NCBI RefSeq assembly: GCF_001547935.1 | Contig: NZ_AP014635.1 | Location: forward strand, 372,001 to 436,000 | DNA from: Vibrio tritonius | Lineage (GTDB): Bacteria > Pseudomonadota > Gammaproteobacteria > Enterobacterales > Vibrionaceae | DNA: 64,000 bases | Direction of reading: 5' to 3' | In this document: positions 16,923 to 26,396 of the stretch, in pieces | How the letters are laid out: every line of letters starts with the position of its first letter | Position numbering within the stretch: the first letter of the stretch is position 1 | Position numbers and translations under genes: made by a program | The notes under the pieces: model-generated | What the model was told of the DNA's origin: nothing | The model's input: only the letters and a program-made list of their open reading frames with translations | Database searches by the model: none

Positions 16923-18376
16923 TAAGATTGGATGAATTAATAACCAAACTTAAAACAAAAAAAACGAACAAGCAGTCGATCGTTTTTGCTGTGTTTCAGC
17001 CTGATGCTATCTATTTTTCATCGAATGATACTCAATTAAGGCTACCTGCCCGTTACCCCTTAAGCGATAAAGGGCTCGCTGTTTCTCTCGCTTCTGCTTT
17101 AGCTACGGCTGGCATTCAAAATGTACTAGTGGATGTTATCCTTCACGTAAATCAGTACCAAAGTTTTCAAATTGATAAGCCAGCTATTCCTCAAACAGAA
17201 TGGCAAGGTGCGTTACCTTTTCTCCTCAAGGATTTGATTAGAGAAAAAGTAACCGATGTTGTCGCAGATGCTTATGAGCTACCGAATAGTAGTAAGATTC
17301 AGTCTTATGTTGTGCACAAAAAACTTATTCTAGAATTTCAGCACCATCTCGACCAGCAACACTGTGAATTGCATCGTGTGCTTCCCGAGCAAGAAGTATG
17401 GGCTCGAGCTGATTCGGTACAAGAGCTCAGTCATTTCTTGCTACTGCAAAAAAGTGCACAAGGCAGTTTTAAACTTGAAGCCTTCTATCAGCAAAGATGT
17501 ACGTTCCAAAGAACTCTGCGTGGGATTAGTTCTCCTTTGACGGGGCCTGATAGCTTGCCTTTGCAACTGGATGGACTCGCTCTAGAGTTGCAGCGTTCTG
17601 TTGACTATTTGTCAGCTCAGATGAAAGGTATTCCGCTTCACCTACTCAAAATTTGTTGTGATGAAGAGAATAATGAAGAAGTCTCAGCGGCACTGAATGA
17701 GCGTCTTAGCGTGAAATCTTCGGTGCTTGATTCAAACTTATCTTCTTCTGGGGTGGTGTTAGCTCAAATTGCCCATAAAGTGCCAACTGATGCAATTAAT
17801 TTCTATCAGGCACATCTCAAGCCGCAGATTGACCACTTTACCTTAACTAATGTTGTTGCTGGTTGGGGCACTGTATGTGTGATTATGTTGCTGGTAACTG
17901 CGTTTTATCAGTATGAGCTATCTCAAAAAAGTAAGCATTTACTCACCTTGCAATCTCAGCAAACAATGTTGATCGCTCAGCGAAATGAGCTCAAAAAACA
18001 AGCTGCGAATCATCAACCATCTCCAGAGAAATTGGCCGCGATTAGCCGCTTGAAAAAAGAAATAGATGCTAAAAATACCTCTATAGGCGCTGTTGATAGC
18101 ATAGAGCAATCAAAGCGGGCGGGGTATTCAGGGATCATGAATGGTCTCGCTAAGTTAGCCAATACTGATATTGCCTTATCTGAGATTGAAATTGATAATA
18201 ACCAATTAAATATAAAGGGTTTTGCTCGTAGCGCTGCATCAGTGCCTGCTTGGATTTCACGATTTAAGCAAGAACTTCATCTCATTGGGCGTAGTTTCGA
18301 AAAATTGAATATTGAGCGTAATGACAAGGGCGTAGTAACATTTGAACTGAAGACGAAGCAGGAGGCTAACCAATGA
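16919..18376 (+). CDS. mshI: MSHA biogenesis protein MshI (PilM/PilN-like)
   Basis: An inner-membrane platform protein of 485 residues. The N-terminal ~290 residues are cytoplasmic and resemble the actin-like PilM/GspL fold. A single membrane segment at ~307-328 (VVAGWGTVCVIMLLVTAFY) is followed by a coiled-coil (~335-385) and a small PilN-like periplasmic domain (ALSEIEIDNNQLNIKGFA ~420). One polypeptide thus appears to combine PilM-like and PilN-like parts, as in GspL. It overlaps mshH by 4 bp and mshJ by 4 bp, indicating translational coupling. It is expected to link the MshE ATPase to the periplasmic part of the machine. Confidence 0.92.
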   Translation: MIRLDELITKLKTKKTNKQSIVFAVFQPDAIYFSSNDTQLRLPARYPLSDKGLAVSLASALATAGIQNVLVDVILHVNQYQSFQIDKPAIPQTEWQGALPFLLKDLIREKVTDVVADAYELPNSSKIQSYVVHKKLILEFQHHLDQQHCELHRVLPEQEVWARADSVQELSHFLLLQKSAQGSFKLEAFYQQRCTFQRTLRGISSPLTGPDSLPLQLDGLALELQRSVDYLSAQMKGIPLHLLKICCDEENNEEVSAALNERLSVKSSVLDSNLSSSGVVLAQIAHKVPTDAINFYQAHLKPQIDHFTLTNVVAGWGTVCVIMLLVTAFYQYELSQKSKHLLTLQSQQTMLIAQRNELKKQAANHQPSPEKLAAISRLKKEIDAKNTSIGAVDSIEQSKRAGYSGIMNGLAKLANTDIALSEIEIDNNQLNIKGFARSAASVPAWISRFKQELHLIGRSFEKLNIERNDKGVVTFELKTKQEANQ

Positions 18377-19020
18377 AAGCGTACTGGCTACGTTGGAATC
18401 AGCTTTTTTCTGAGCGCTCCAATAGAGAAAAAATTCTCATAGCACTAGGTGGCTTAGTTGTTTTATTCCTCATTTTACAGATGTTGGTACTAGACCCTGT
18501 GCTTGCTAAGGTGACTGTACAGCAGCAGAAAACCCTTAATGTTGTCGCTGACACTCAGAAATTAACCACTGAAATAGCTCAGCTCAAAACCATCTTATCT
18601 ACCGATCCTAATGCAGAAGTGGATAAACAATTCGCCAGTTTGCAGGTCCAGAGCCAACAGCTTTCGATGAGCATGTCTCAGGTTATGGAGGGGATGGTTT
18701 CCCCATCCGATATGGCCAAACTATTAGAAAGTGTATTGCGTAACGGTAATAAGCTCAAACTCATTAGTTTAACCTCGCTACCAGCCAAACCGGTTGGAAA
18801 AAGTAAGAGTGGTGTTGATGGTGCTTATTATATTCACCCTGTGCGTATGGAGTTAACTGGTCGCTACTTCGCTATTCGTGATTACCTCGCTGCGCTAGAA
18901 AGTTTGCCGATAAAATATTATTGGCATAGCTTTAAATACAGTGTTGAAACTTATCCTCAAGCCCGCATGGTTTTAGTGGTTTATACAATTGGCTCTCGAG
19001 AGGAATTTATTGGTGGGTAG
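18373..19020 (+). CDS. mshJ: MSHA biogenesis protein MshJ (PilO/GspM-like)
   Basis: A 215-residue bitopic inner-membrane protein: short cytoplasmic start, one membrane helix (~24-44, LIALGGLVVLFLILQMLVL), a coiled-coil (~50-90) and a periplasmic ferredoxin-like domain (~110-212). This is the PilO/GspM plan; such proteins pair with PilN/GspL-type partners (here MshI) to form the assembly platform. It begins inside the end of mshI and overlaps the start of mshK, as expected for a tightly coupled operon. Confidence 0.9.
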   Translation: MKAYWLRWNQLFSERSNREKILIALGGLVVLFLILQMLVLDPVLAKVTVQQQKTLNVVADTQKLTTEIAQLKTILSTDPNAEVDKQFASLQVQSQQLSMSMSQVMEGMVSPSDMAKLLESVLRNGNKLKLISLTSLPAKPVGKSKSGVDGAYYIHPVRMELTGRYFAIRDYLAALESLPIKYYWHSFKYSVETYPQARMVLVVYTIGSREEFIGG

Positions 19021-19327
19021 GTATTGCAGATTGTTGGCTGTGTTGCTGTTTATTTCTTGGCGTGTAGTGGCAGCTCAGGATCCTACGGAGCCACTGTCTT
19101 GGATGAATCCCAGCCAAGAAAAAAAGGTGGTTCGACAACCGTTGCCCACTTTAAATAGCATTATTTGTTCCTCTGGCTGTAGCGCCATTATTAATGGTGA
19201 AATAGTCAGTCAAAATGATGTGATTAATGGTTATAAAATCAAAAGCATAAGTGTATCTTCGGTTGTGCTAGTGCGTGACAAGCAAGAATGGACACTTGAT
19301 TTATACTCACAAGATATCAAGCAATAA
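19013..19327 (+). CDS. mshK: MSHA biogenesis protein MshK (PilP/GspC-like)
   Basis: A small exported or membrane-anchored protein of ~104 residues: hydrophobic N-terminus (GRYCRLLAVLLFISWRVVAAQ) then a compact beta domain resembling the PilP/GspC homology region (PTLNSIICSSGCSAIINGEI ~45-65). Such proteins connect the inner-membrane platform to the secretin, here MshL. The start is uncertain. GTG 19013 is chosen because GAGAGG lies 9 bases upstream; TTG 19010 is nearly as good. A farther TTG at 18989 would put extra polar residues before the signal sequence. The gene begins inside mshJ. Two cysteines near residues 51-55 could form a disulphide. Confidence 0.85.
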   Translation: MGRYCRLLAVLLFISWRVVAAQDPTEPLSWMNPSQEKKVVRQPLPTLNSIICSSGCSAIINGEIVSQNDVINGYKIKSISVSSVVLVRDKQEWTLDLYSQDIKQ

Positions 19328-19341
19328 GGTACTGGAATCGT

Positions 19342-21021
19342 ATGCGTAGATGGTATTTAGGAACCTTGATCTTGGGGCTGGCTGGCTGTTCTATGGGCCA
19401 TAGAGACCCCGTTGAGATTAAGCAGGCTCTGAATGAGGCGGTTGAAAGCAGTCAATCAAAGCGTCTGGCTTCTATTCCTGATGAGGTCGCTGCTGATTTA
19501 ATGCCTGATTCAGGTATTTCAATGCCTTCAGACACACCTAAACAGTTAAAACGATTTCGAATTCAAACCGATGGTGTTGATGCAAAAGCTTTCTTTACCA
19601 GCCTAGTCAGAGGTACTGGTTATAGTGTGGCATTGCACCCTGATGTATCCGGAAAAATTACCGTCAACCTATCGGATGTGACTTTGGATGATGTGTTGAA
19701 CGTCGTTCGAGATCTTTATGGATACGAAATAGAGAAAACAGGTCAAGTTATTCAGGTGTACCCCGCTGGATTGCGTACCGTGACTATTCCAGTTGATTAT
19801 CTGCAATTTAAACGCATTGGCCGTTCGTTAACGGCGATTAACACGGGAACGATCACTAGTAATACCAACAACTCGAATAGTTCTAATTCCACTTCATCTT
19901 CAACGTCGTCGTCTTCCAATTCACTGGCATCTTTACTCAGCTCTGATTCTGGAGATAACAATAACAGTTCTGACGGTTCAACCAATACTTCTTCATTAAG
20001 TGGGGGAACTGAAATAGAAACGACCAGTAAAAGTGATTTCTGGGACCAATTACAGAAGGCCATCACTCAACTCGTCGGCTCAGGACGTGGACAAAGTGTG
20101 GTGGTATCGCCTCAAGCAGGTGTGATTACCGTCCGTGCTTTTCCTGAGCAAATCCGTGAAATTCGTCGTTTTCTTGGTGTCTCGGAGCAGCGATTGCATC
20201 GCCAAGTGATCTTGGAGGCGAAAGTTCTTGAAGTGACATTGAATGATAGCTATCAACAAGGAATTAACTGGTCAAACTTAACCTTGGGTAATAATAAAAT
20301 TACCTTTGGGGTTGATGGCGTCACTTCATTGCCGGGTATGGATACAATAGGCACTTTGTTAGGCGGGACGACCAGTTTATCTATTTCGGATGGTAGTTTT
20401 TCTGGCGTACTCAGTTTTATGTCTACCCAAGGGGATATTAACGTACTTTCTAGTCCAAGAATCACGGCAGCAAATAATCAAAAAGCGGTGATTAAAGTTG
20501 GGACAGATGAATATTATGTGACGAATTTAACCAGTACCGTTGGTTCTGGTGATAATGCTCAGTCGGCCCCGGATATCGAGCTAACCCCATTTTTCTCCGG
20601 TATTTCTTTAGACGTGACACCTCAGATTGATGACCAAGGTAATGTATTGTTGCACGTGCATCCTGCAGTGATTGATGTGGAAGAAGATTCCAAATCAATT
20701 ACCTATCAAGACCAAGAGATTGAACTGCCGTTAGCAAAAAGCTCTATTCGTGAATCTGACTCGGTGATTCGTGCCAAGGATGGTGATGTAGTAGTCATTG
20801 GTGGTTTGATGAAAACCAGTGTGTCTAAGAAACAGACGAAAGTGCCGCTACTTGGCGATATTCCTGGGTTAGGCCATTTGTTTCGGAGTAAATCGAATGC
20901 AACTGAAAAAACGGAGTTAGTGATTTTGCTCAAACCAACAGTGGTTGGTGTAAACACATGGCAAAAGGAATTGGAACGTTCCAGAGACTTATTGCAGCAG
21001 TGGCTTCCTGATACTAAGTAG
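19342..21021 (+). CDS. mshL: MSHA outer-membrane secretin MshL
   Basis: A 559-residue lipoprotein secretin that forms the outer-membrane pore for the pilus. The signal peptide ends in lipobox LAGC (Cys16). An STN/N0-like domain (~68-140, RIQTDGVDAKAFFTSLVRGT) is followed by a second N-domain interrupted by a Ser/Asn/Thr-rich low-complexity insert (~170-230). The C-terminal secretin beta domain (~290-540) contains VLSSPRITAANNQKAVIKVG and VVIGGLMKTSVSKKQTKVPLLG, both hallmark segments. Fourteen bases separate it from mshK and four from mshM. Confidence 0.95.
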   Translation: MRRWYLGTLILGLAGCSMGHRDPVEIKQALNEAVESSQSKRLASIPDEVAADLMPDSGISMPSDTPKQLKRFRIQTDGVDAKAFFTSLVRGTGYSVALHPDVSGKITVNLSDVTLDDVLNVVRDLYGYEIEKTGQVIQVYPAGLRTVTIPVDYLQFKRIGRSLTAINTGTITSNTNNSNSSNSTSSSTSSSSNSLASLLSSDSGDNNNSSDGSTNTSSLSGGTEIETTSKSDFWDQLQKAITQLVGSGRGQSVVVSPQAGVITVRAFPEQIREIRRFLGVSEQRLHRQVILEAKVLEVTLNDSYQQGINWSNLTLGNNKITFGVDGVTSLPGMDTIGTLLGGTTSLSISDGSFSGVLSFMSTQGDINVLSSPRITAANNQKAVIKVGTDEYYVTNLTSTVGSGDNAQSAPDIELTPFFSGISLDVTPQIDDQGNVLLHVHPAVIDVEEDSKSITYQDQEIELPLAKSSIRESDSVIRAKDGDVVVIGGLMKTSVSKKQTKVPLLGDIPGLGHLFRSKSNATEKTELVILLKPTVVGVNTWQKELERSRDLLQQWLPDTK

Positions 21022-21025
21022 GCTG

Positions 21026-21871
21026 ATGTATTTAGAACATTTTGGTTTCACTCAATTTCCATTTCATCTAACCCCAGATACCTCGTTATTTCTGGGGCTA
21101 GCTCCACACTATGAGGCGTTACAAACCGTTAATGCGGCACTCATGATGGGAGAGGGAGTCATTAAGGTTGTTGGTGAAGTTGGCACCGGAAAAACCATGG
21201 TGTGCCGGATGCTACTCTCACATTTAGCGGACGCTTTTATTTGCCTTTACTTGCCAAATCCAGCATTGACTGGTCTTGAGTTAAGACAAAATATTGCGCG
21301 TGAGTTGCAATTAGGTCAGCCAGATGAAGCGGTGATCTTAGGGGATATTCAAGCTAAGCTCATTGAGTTGCATCAGCAAGGCATGAAAGTCGTGGCAATC
21401 GTCGATGAAGCTCAGGCCTTACCTGACGATGCGCTCGAAATGTTACGCCTTATGGGCAATCTTGAAACCGACCAAGATAAGTTGCTGCAATTGGTGTTAC
21501 TTGGGCAGCCTGAGTTGGATGTTCGCTTGTCTCAACATCATTTAAGGCAATTTCGTCAGAGAATTACGTTTAGCGCCACTTTAAGACCGCTGACGCTGGC
21601 TGAGACGATTGCTTATATCGACAACCGTTTAACTAAGTCAGGCGTCAATGTAGAGTTGTTTTCACTGAGTCAAAAAAAAGCTGTGTGGCGAGCGGCAAGA
21701 GGAACACCCCGTTTAATTAATCAGATTTGTCACAAAACGCTGTTGCTCTGTTTTAACCAAGAACTAAAAAGTGTAGTTAATTCAATGCTTTTTTCTGCCA
21801 TTCAAGATACATTTGATGCATGCAAACCCAGATTTAAAACCCCTTGTCTTTGGGGATGGAGTCATTCATGA
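21026..21871 (+). CDS. mshM: MSHA biogenesis ATPase MshM (ExeA-like)
   Basis: A 281-residue AAA+ ATPase of the ExeA/GspA group. It starts MYLEHFGFTQFPFHLTPDT, the family's N-terminal signature. Walker A is GEVGTGKT (~49-56), Walker B AIVDEAQALP (~126-135), and an arginine-rich sensor region LRQFRQRITFS follows (~173-183). ExeA proteins couple ATP use to secretin multimer assembly through the cell wall; MshM lacks the C-terminal peptidoglycan-binding domain that ExeA carries. Its end overlaps mshN (ATGA). Confidence 0.92.
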   Translation: MYLEHFGFTQFPFHLTPDTSLFLGLAPHYEALQTVNAALMMGEGVIKVVGEVGTGKTMVCRMLLSHLADAFICLYLPNPALTGLELRQNIARELQLGQPDEAVILGDIQAKLIELHQQGMKVVAIVDEAQALPDDALEMLRLMGNLETDQDKLLQLVLLGQPELDVRLSQHHLRQFRQRITFSATLRPLTLAETIAYIDNRLTKSGVNVELFSLSQKKAVWRAARGTPRLINQICHKTLLLCFNQELKSVVNSMLFSAIQDTFDACKPRFKTPCLWGWSHS

Positions 21872-22941
21872 GCACAGTTAATCAGGCGTTAATGCAATTA
21901 GTAAAAAAACGTTCTGGGCCGTTGCAAGACATTCCTCAAGCGACTGTTCCGGAAATAAAGAAACGTCATGGATGGCCTTGGTTTATTGCGGGATTCTCTG
22001 TCAGCTTAGCCATTGGTGGTTGGGCTGTGACTTCCAATCACCAGTCTCAGTTATCTACTGATACCCTAGTGCTCCCTGCTCAAGCCAGCGGCGTGACTCA
22101 TAGCCCTACTCAAAAGGCTGTTGAACTCCAAGCTCAAGTTTATTCGCCAGAAAAAAACGCGCCATCCCAAGCGGTTTCTGCAGTAAGGGGCAGCGCTGAA
22201 TTGGCGGCAAAGCCTACTCTGCTTGCCAGCGCTTCTCCATCAGAGCCTTCCTCTCAAACCGCAGCGGCTGCGAGTAACAAGGCAAAGCAAAATGTGACCA
22301 CATTAGTCAATACGCCTCAAGCTATAATTGAACAAGTGGATTTAACCCCCAAACAACTGGCAGAAAATGCGCAAAGCCGGGCATTAAAAGCGTTAGACAG
22401 TAATGACTTTGATGCTGCAGTCGATGCTTACGCAGAGGCGCTTCGTTATACACCAAAGGATGAAGAGTTAAGACAGCGCTTAGCCGCACTTTATTACGGT
22501 AAAAATGATGTACGCAAGGCGTTTGACTTATTGCAGATTGGCATTGAAATGAACCCCAAAGGTGAGACGCTTCGTATTGCTTTGTCCCGATTGTTGATCA
22601 AAGAAAAGCAGTTAACGGCTGCTTTAACTCCGCTGTCACCATTGACAGATGATGCTTCTGTTGAATATCTCTCGTTACGTGCAGCGCTCGCTCAAAAGAA
22701 TCAGTTTAATGATATAGCTTTAGAAAGTTATCAGGCATTAGTGCAAAAAGAGCCCAATAATGCTCGCTGGTGGTTAGGTTTAGGCATTCAGCAAGAGCGA
22801 GCATTTAAATTGGCTCAAGCTAAAACCTCCTATCAAAATGCATTGAGTAAAGTAGGAGTCTCGTCCAGTTCAATTACGTTCATTCAAGACAGATTAAAAA
22901 CGCTAGACCATTTACAAGGAGGGGAACCTCATGCCAATTAA
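21868..22941 (+). CDS. mshN: MSHA biogenesis TPR protein MshN
   Basis: From ATG 21868 (overlapping the mshM stop; GGGATGGA just upstream) the protein has 357 residues; a farther TTG at 21844 is in frame but has no support. A short cytoplasmic start precedes one membrane helix (~35-55, WPWFIAGFSVSLAIGGWAV). A Ser/Ala/Pro-rich linker (~60-160) and several TPR units follow (~170-340, e.g. AVDAYAEALRYTPKDEELRQ). The layout suggests a periplasmic scaffold anchored in the inner membrane. Its 3' end overlaps mshE by 11 bp. Confidence 0.9.
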   Translation: MSTVNQALMQLVKKRSGPLQDIPQATVPEIKKRHGWPWFIAGFSVSLAIGGWAVTSNHQSQLSTDTLVLPAQASGVTHSPTQKAVELQAQVYSPEKNAPSQAVSAVRGSAELAAKPTLLASASPSEPSSQTAAAASNKAKQNVTTLVNTPQAIIEQVDLTPKQLAENAQSRALKALDSNDFDAAVDAYAEALRYTPKDEELRQRLAALYYGKNDVRKAFDLLQIGIEMNPKGETLRIALSRLLIKEKQLTAALTPLSPLTDDASVEYLSLRAALAQKNQFNDIALESYQALVQKEPNNARWWLGLGIQQERAFKLAQAKTSYQNALSKVGVSSSSITFIQDRLKTLDHLQGGEPHAN

Positions 22942-24658
22942 ATTAAGAAAACGTCTTGGTGACTTGTTAGTTGAAGAAGGCATTGTAAGTGAGGAACAGG
23001 TTCAACAGGCTCTTAACGCTCAACGTAATACAGGACGTAAACTGGGCGATACTCTGATAGAGCTTGGTTTCATCAGTGAGAAGCAGATGTTAAGCTTTTT
23101 GTCTCAACAGCTCAATTTGCCACTCATTGACCTCAATCGAGCTAACGTCGATATTGACGCGGTGCAGTTACTGCCGGAAGTTCATGCTAGGCGTTTGCGT
23201 GCTTTAGTTATTGCTCAAAATGGTGATACTTTGCGTATTGCGATGAGCGATCCTGCCGATTTATTTGCGCAAGAATCTCTACTTAACCAATTACCGCAAT
23301 ACAGTTTTGATTTTGTTATTGCTCCTGAAAAACAGTTGGTTGCTGGCTTTGAGCGTTATTATCGCCGTACGAAAGAGATTGCAAGCTTTGCTGAGCAACT
23401 CCAAGCCGAACATCAGACTTACGACGTTTTTGATTTCTCAATCGATGCCGATGATGACTCAGATGAAGTTACGGTAGTGAAGCTCATTAACTCGTTGTTT
23501 GAAGATGCTATCCAAGTTGGCGCATCAGATATTCACATTGAACCTGATGCTAATTTGCTCCGCTTGCGTCAGCGTATTGATGGCGTGTTGCACGAAACAT
23601 TACTCAATGAAGTGAGTATTGCTCCAGCGTTAATTCTACGCCTAAAGCTCATGGCTAATCTTGATATTTCTGAAAAGCGCTTGCCGCAAGATGGTCGTTT
23701 CCATATCAATGTGAAAGGTCAATCGGTGGATATCCGTATGTCGACTATGCCCGTTCAATATGGCGAATCTGTTGTTATGCGTCTTCTTAATCAGTCGGCA
23801 GGGGTAAGAAAACTCGAAGAGTCTGGCATTCCTGATGATCTGCTGGTTCGATTGCGCCGTCAGCTTCATCGTCCGCATGGCATGATTTTGGTAACAGGTC
23901 CTACTGGTTCTGGGAAAACCACAACATTATACGGGGCTCTAACGGAGTTAAATGAAGCTGGGAAGAAGATCATTACAGCTGAAGACCCTGTGGAGTATCG
24001 TATTTCTCGAGTAAACCAAGTACAAGTTAACTCTAAAATAAATTTAAGCTTTGCTACTCTTTTGCGGACCTTTTTGCGTCAGGACCCTGACATTATCCTA
24101 ATTGGGGAAATGCGTGACCAAGAAACGGTGGAAATAGGGTTACGAGCTGCGTTAACAGGGCACTTAGTTTTGAGTACCTTGCACACTAACGATGCTGTCG
24201 ACAGTGCTTTACGTCTTATTGATATGGGGGCGCCTGGATACCTAGTGGCCAGTGCTGTACGAGCGGTTGTGGCTCAGCGTTTGGTTCGTAAGGTGTGTCC
24301 AGATTGTAGTGAAACCATTGACACGGATGATGCGCAAAAACAGTGGTTACAGCAACGTTTTCCAAATCAAACGGATGCGGTATTTCGTCATGGGCGTGGT
24401 TGTCAAAGTTGCAACTTAACTGGCTATCGAGGCAGGATTGGGGTGTTTGAGATGCTCGAGTTAGAGCAGCATATGATGGATGCATTACGTTCAAATGATG
24501 CCGTTGCATTTGCTCAAGCTGCGAGACAAACTGAACAATATAAACCACTGCTGGTTTCGGCTATGGAATTGGCATTAAAAGGAATTGTGAGTTTAGATGA
24601 AGTGATGGCATTAGGTGAAGGTGACGCTTCTGGTAACGTACAAGCAATTTATCTCTAA
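22931..24658 (+). CDS. mshE: MSHA assembly ATPase MshE with c-di-GMP-binding N domain
   Basis: A cytoplasmic hexameric extension ATPase of 575 residues. Residues 8-31 and 37-60 form the two tandem MshEN c-di-GMP-binding motifs. The first has RLG, then hydrophobic pairs around GIV and a closing NAQ; the second has KLG, around GFIS, closing SQQ. The T2SSE core follows: GASDIHIEP (~197), Walker A GPTGSGKT (~323-330), ITAEDPVEYR (~347), Walker B DPDIILIGEMRD (~384-395) and the His box GHLVLSTLHTNDA. A four-cysteine zinc module is CPDC...CQSC (~455-500). Ligand binding by MshE is established in V. cholerae; pilus extension here should likewise respond to c-di-GMP. Confidence 0.97.
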   Translation: MPIKLRKRLGDLLVEEGIVSEEQVQQALNAQRNTGRKLGDTLIELGFISEKQMLSFLSQQLNLPLIDLNRANVDIDAVQLLPEVHARRLRALVIAQNGDTLRIAMSDPADLFAQESLLNQLPQYSFDFVIAPEKQLVAGFERYYRRTKEIASFAEQLQAEHQTYDVFDFSIDADDDSDEVTVVKLINSLFEDAIQVGASDIHIEPDANLLRLRQRIDGVLHETLLNEVSIAPALILRLKLMANLDISEKRLPQDGRFHINVKGQSVDIRMSTMPVQYGESVVMRLLNQSAGVRKLEESGIPDDLLVRLRRQLHRPHGMILVTGPTGSGKTTTLYGALTELNEAGKKIITAEDPVEYRISRVNQVQVNSKINLSFATLLRTFLRQDPDIILIGEMRDQETVEIGLRAALTGHLVLSTLHTNDAVDSALRLIDMGAPGYLVASAVRAVVAQRLVRKVCPDCSETIDTDDAQKQWLQQRFPNQTDAVFRHGRGCQSCNLTGYRGRIGVFEMLELEQHMMDALRSNDAVAFAQAARQTEQYKPLLVSAMELALKGIVSLDEVMALGEGDASGNVQAIYL

Positions 24659-24667
24659 GGACTGACT

Positions 24668-25900
24668 ATGCCTACGTATCGTTATCAAGGGCGCCAAGCA
24701 GACGGTTCAAAAACATCGGGTAGCATCGATGCACCAACGCAGGAATTAGCTGCTGAGGCTCTGATGGGGCAAGGTGTGATTCCGACACTCATTACCGAAG
24801 GGAAAGAGAATTCTTCTGGATTTAGCTTTGGTGTGGACTTGAGTCAGTTATTCGTGCGTTCAGTGCCTCTTGAGGTGTTGGTGATCTTTTGTCGACAATT
24901 GTTTAGTTTAACCAAAGCAGGCGTTCCTTTACTGCGTTCTATGCGTGGCTTAGCGCAAAACTGCCCCAACAAACAACTCAAGCAGGCCCTTGATGAAGTG
25001 TGTAATGAGTTAACGAATGGTCGTAGTTTGTCTGCTTCGATGCAAATGCACCCTGCAGTATTTAGCCCACTATTTATTTCTATGGTTAACGTTGGTGAAA
25101 ATACTGGGCGTTTAGATGAGTCTCTGTTACAACTGGCGATGTATTATGAGCAAGAAGTAGAAACACGTAAGCGGATTAAAACTGCCATGCGCTATCCTTC
25201 TTTTGTTCTGTCGTTCATTATGATTGCGATGTTTGTGCTTAACGTAAAAGTGATTCCGCAATTTACCAGTATGTTCAGCCGATTTGGTGTGGAACTGCCC
25301 TTACCAACTCGAATTTTGATTGGTATGTCGGACTTTTTTGTTCATTACTGGATGGGAATGCTCGGAGCCATGGTGGGGGCCTTTTTTGCTTTTCGTGCTT
25401 GGCTAGGAACGCCTCATGGTCGCGAAACCTGGGATAAATGGCGTTTGCGTATGCCTATTGTTGGCGGCATTGTAAACCGAGCTCAGCTTTCTCGTTTTTC
25501 TCGTACTTTTTCTCTAATGTTGAAAGCTGGTGTACCGTTAAATCAATCGTTGGCCTTGTCGGCTGAAGCTCTGCAAAACAAATTCTTAGAAGCTCGCCTA
25601 TTAGAGATGAAAGCCGAAATTGAAGCGGGTAGTAGTGTGTCTCAAACCGCGACGAACACCAATATCTTTACGCCTTTGGTTCTACAGATGATTGTGGTGG
25701 GAGAGGAAACGGGGCGTATTGATGAGCTTCTAATGGAAGTATCTGATTTTTATGATCGGGAAGTCGACTATGATTTAAAAACCCTCACTGCTCGCATTGA
25801 ACCGATTTTACTAGTGATTGTGGCGGGAATGGTATTGGTACTTGCTCTAGGGATATTTTTACCCATGTGGGGAATGTTGGACGCCATTCGAGGGCGGTAA
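24668..25900 (+). CDS. mshG: MSHA inner-membrane platform protein MshG (PilC/GspF-like)
   Basis: A polytopic inner-membrane protein of 410 residues with the duplicated T2SSF architecture. The first cytoplasmic helical domain (~70-165) contains FCRQLFSLTKAGVPLLRSM. Two membrane segments follow (~172-190, 223-243). The second T2SSF domain (~275-375) has the matching FSRTFSLMLKAGVPLNQSL. A last membrane helix (~382-402) ends the protein. PilC/GspF proteins hand pilin subunits to the growing fibre above the ATPase. It follows mshE by 9 bases and mshF follows it by one. Confidence 0.95.
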   Translation: MPTYRYQGRQADGSKTSGSIDAPTQELAAEALMGQGVIPTLITEGKENSSGFSFGVDLSQLFVRSVPLEVLVIFCRQLFSLTKAGVPLLRSMRGLAQNCPNKQLKQALDEVCNELTNGRSLSASMQMHPAVFSPLFISMVNVGENTGRLDESLLQLAMYYEQEVETRKRIKTAMRYPSFVLSFIMIAMFVLNVKVIPQFTSMFSRFGVELPLPTRILIGMSDFFVHYWMGMLGAMVGAFFAFRAWLGTPHGRETWDKWRLRMPIVGGIVNRAQLSRFSRTFSLMLKAGVPLNQSLALSAEALQNKFLEARLLEMKAEIEAGSSVSQTATNTNIFTPLVLQMIVVGEETGRIDELLMEVSDFYDREVDYDLKTLTARIEPILLVIVAGMVLVLALGIFLPMWGMLDAIRGR

Positions 25901-25901
25901 C

Positions 25902-26345
25902 ATGAACGAACGTTTTCGTTTTGTTGTGTGGGCGGTATTGCTGGTGATTTTGGTCTCCACCTTTTTCCGTTACTGGCAAAAAGTACAAGTGGTTGCCGAT
26001 CAAACCGCGTTCACTCTTGCTGCTGATCGCATGTTAGATAGAGCCAATCAAATTAAGCAACTTTGGATTCTGAAAGGAAAACCCTCTCGGCTAGAGTACG
26101 CTGAGCAAACAATATCTTTAAATCGTGATGGTTGGGTCTTTCCAAGCACAGGGAGCAGTATTGACTGTGAGAAAATAATGTCGATTTTGTATCCAAGTGA
26201 GACGATTCTCAACTTTGAACCACTTGTGGAAAATTTGAGCGAGAGAGATCGGTTTATATGCAATTTTGAGTATAATGGGCAGCACGCAATCCAAATTATT
26301 TGGATGGGAAAACAATTTTTTGTGAAGGTGCTCGAAGAACCCTAG
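25902..26345 (+). CDS. mshF: MSHA biogenesis protein MshF
   Basis: A 147-residue protein with one N-terminal membrane helix (~5-21, FVVWAVLLVILVSTFFR) and a small periplasmic domain. No prepilin peptidase motif is present, so it is probably not a pilin subunit. Identification rests on its place between mshG and mshB and its size; its exact function is not known. It begins immediately after mshG and is followed by ~50 bases before mshB. Confidence 0.8.
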   Translation: MNERFRFVVWAVLLVILVSTFFRYWQKVQVVADQTAFTLAADRMLDRANQIKQLWILKGKPSRLEYAEQTISLNRDGWVFPSTGSSIDCEKIMSILYPSETILNFEPLVENLSERDRFICNFEYNGQHAIQIIWMGKQFFVKVLEEP

Positions 26346-26396
26346 CACATAAAGGGGAGAAGAGTTGTTTTGGTGCATAGTTTGGATGGTTGAGAC

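Noticed and set aside
19858..20010. Ser/Asn/Thr-rich stretch in mshL as a frameshift or repeat expansion
   Set aside because: The frame continues cleanly into the conserved secretin domain, and low-complexity linkers of this type are normal in MshL.
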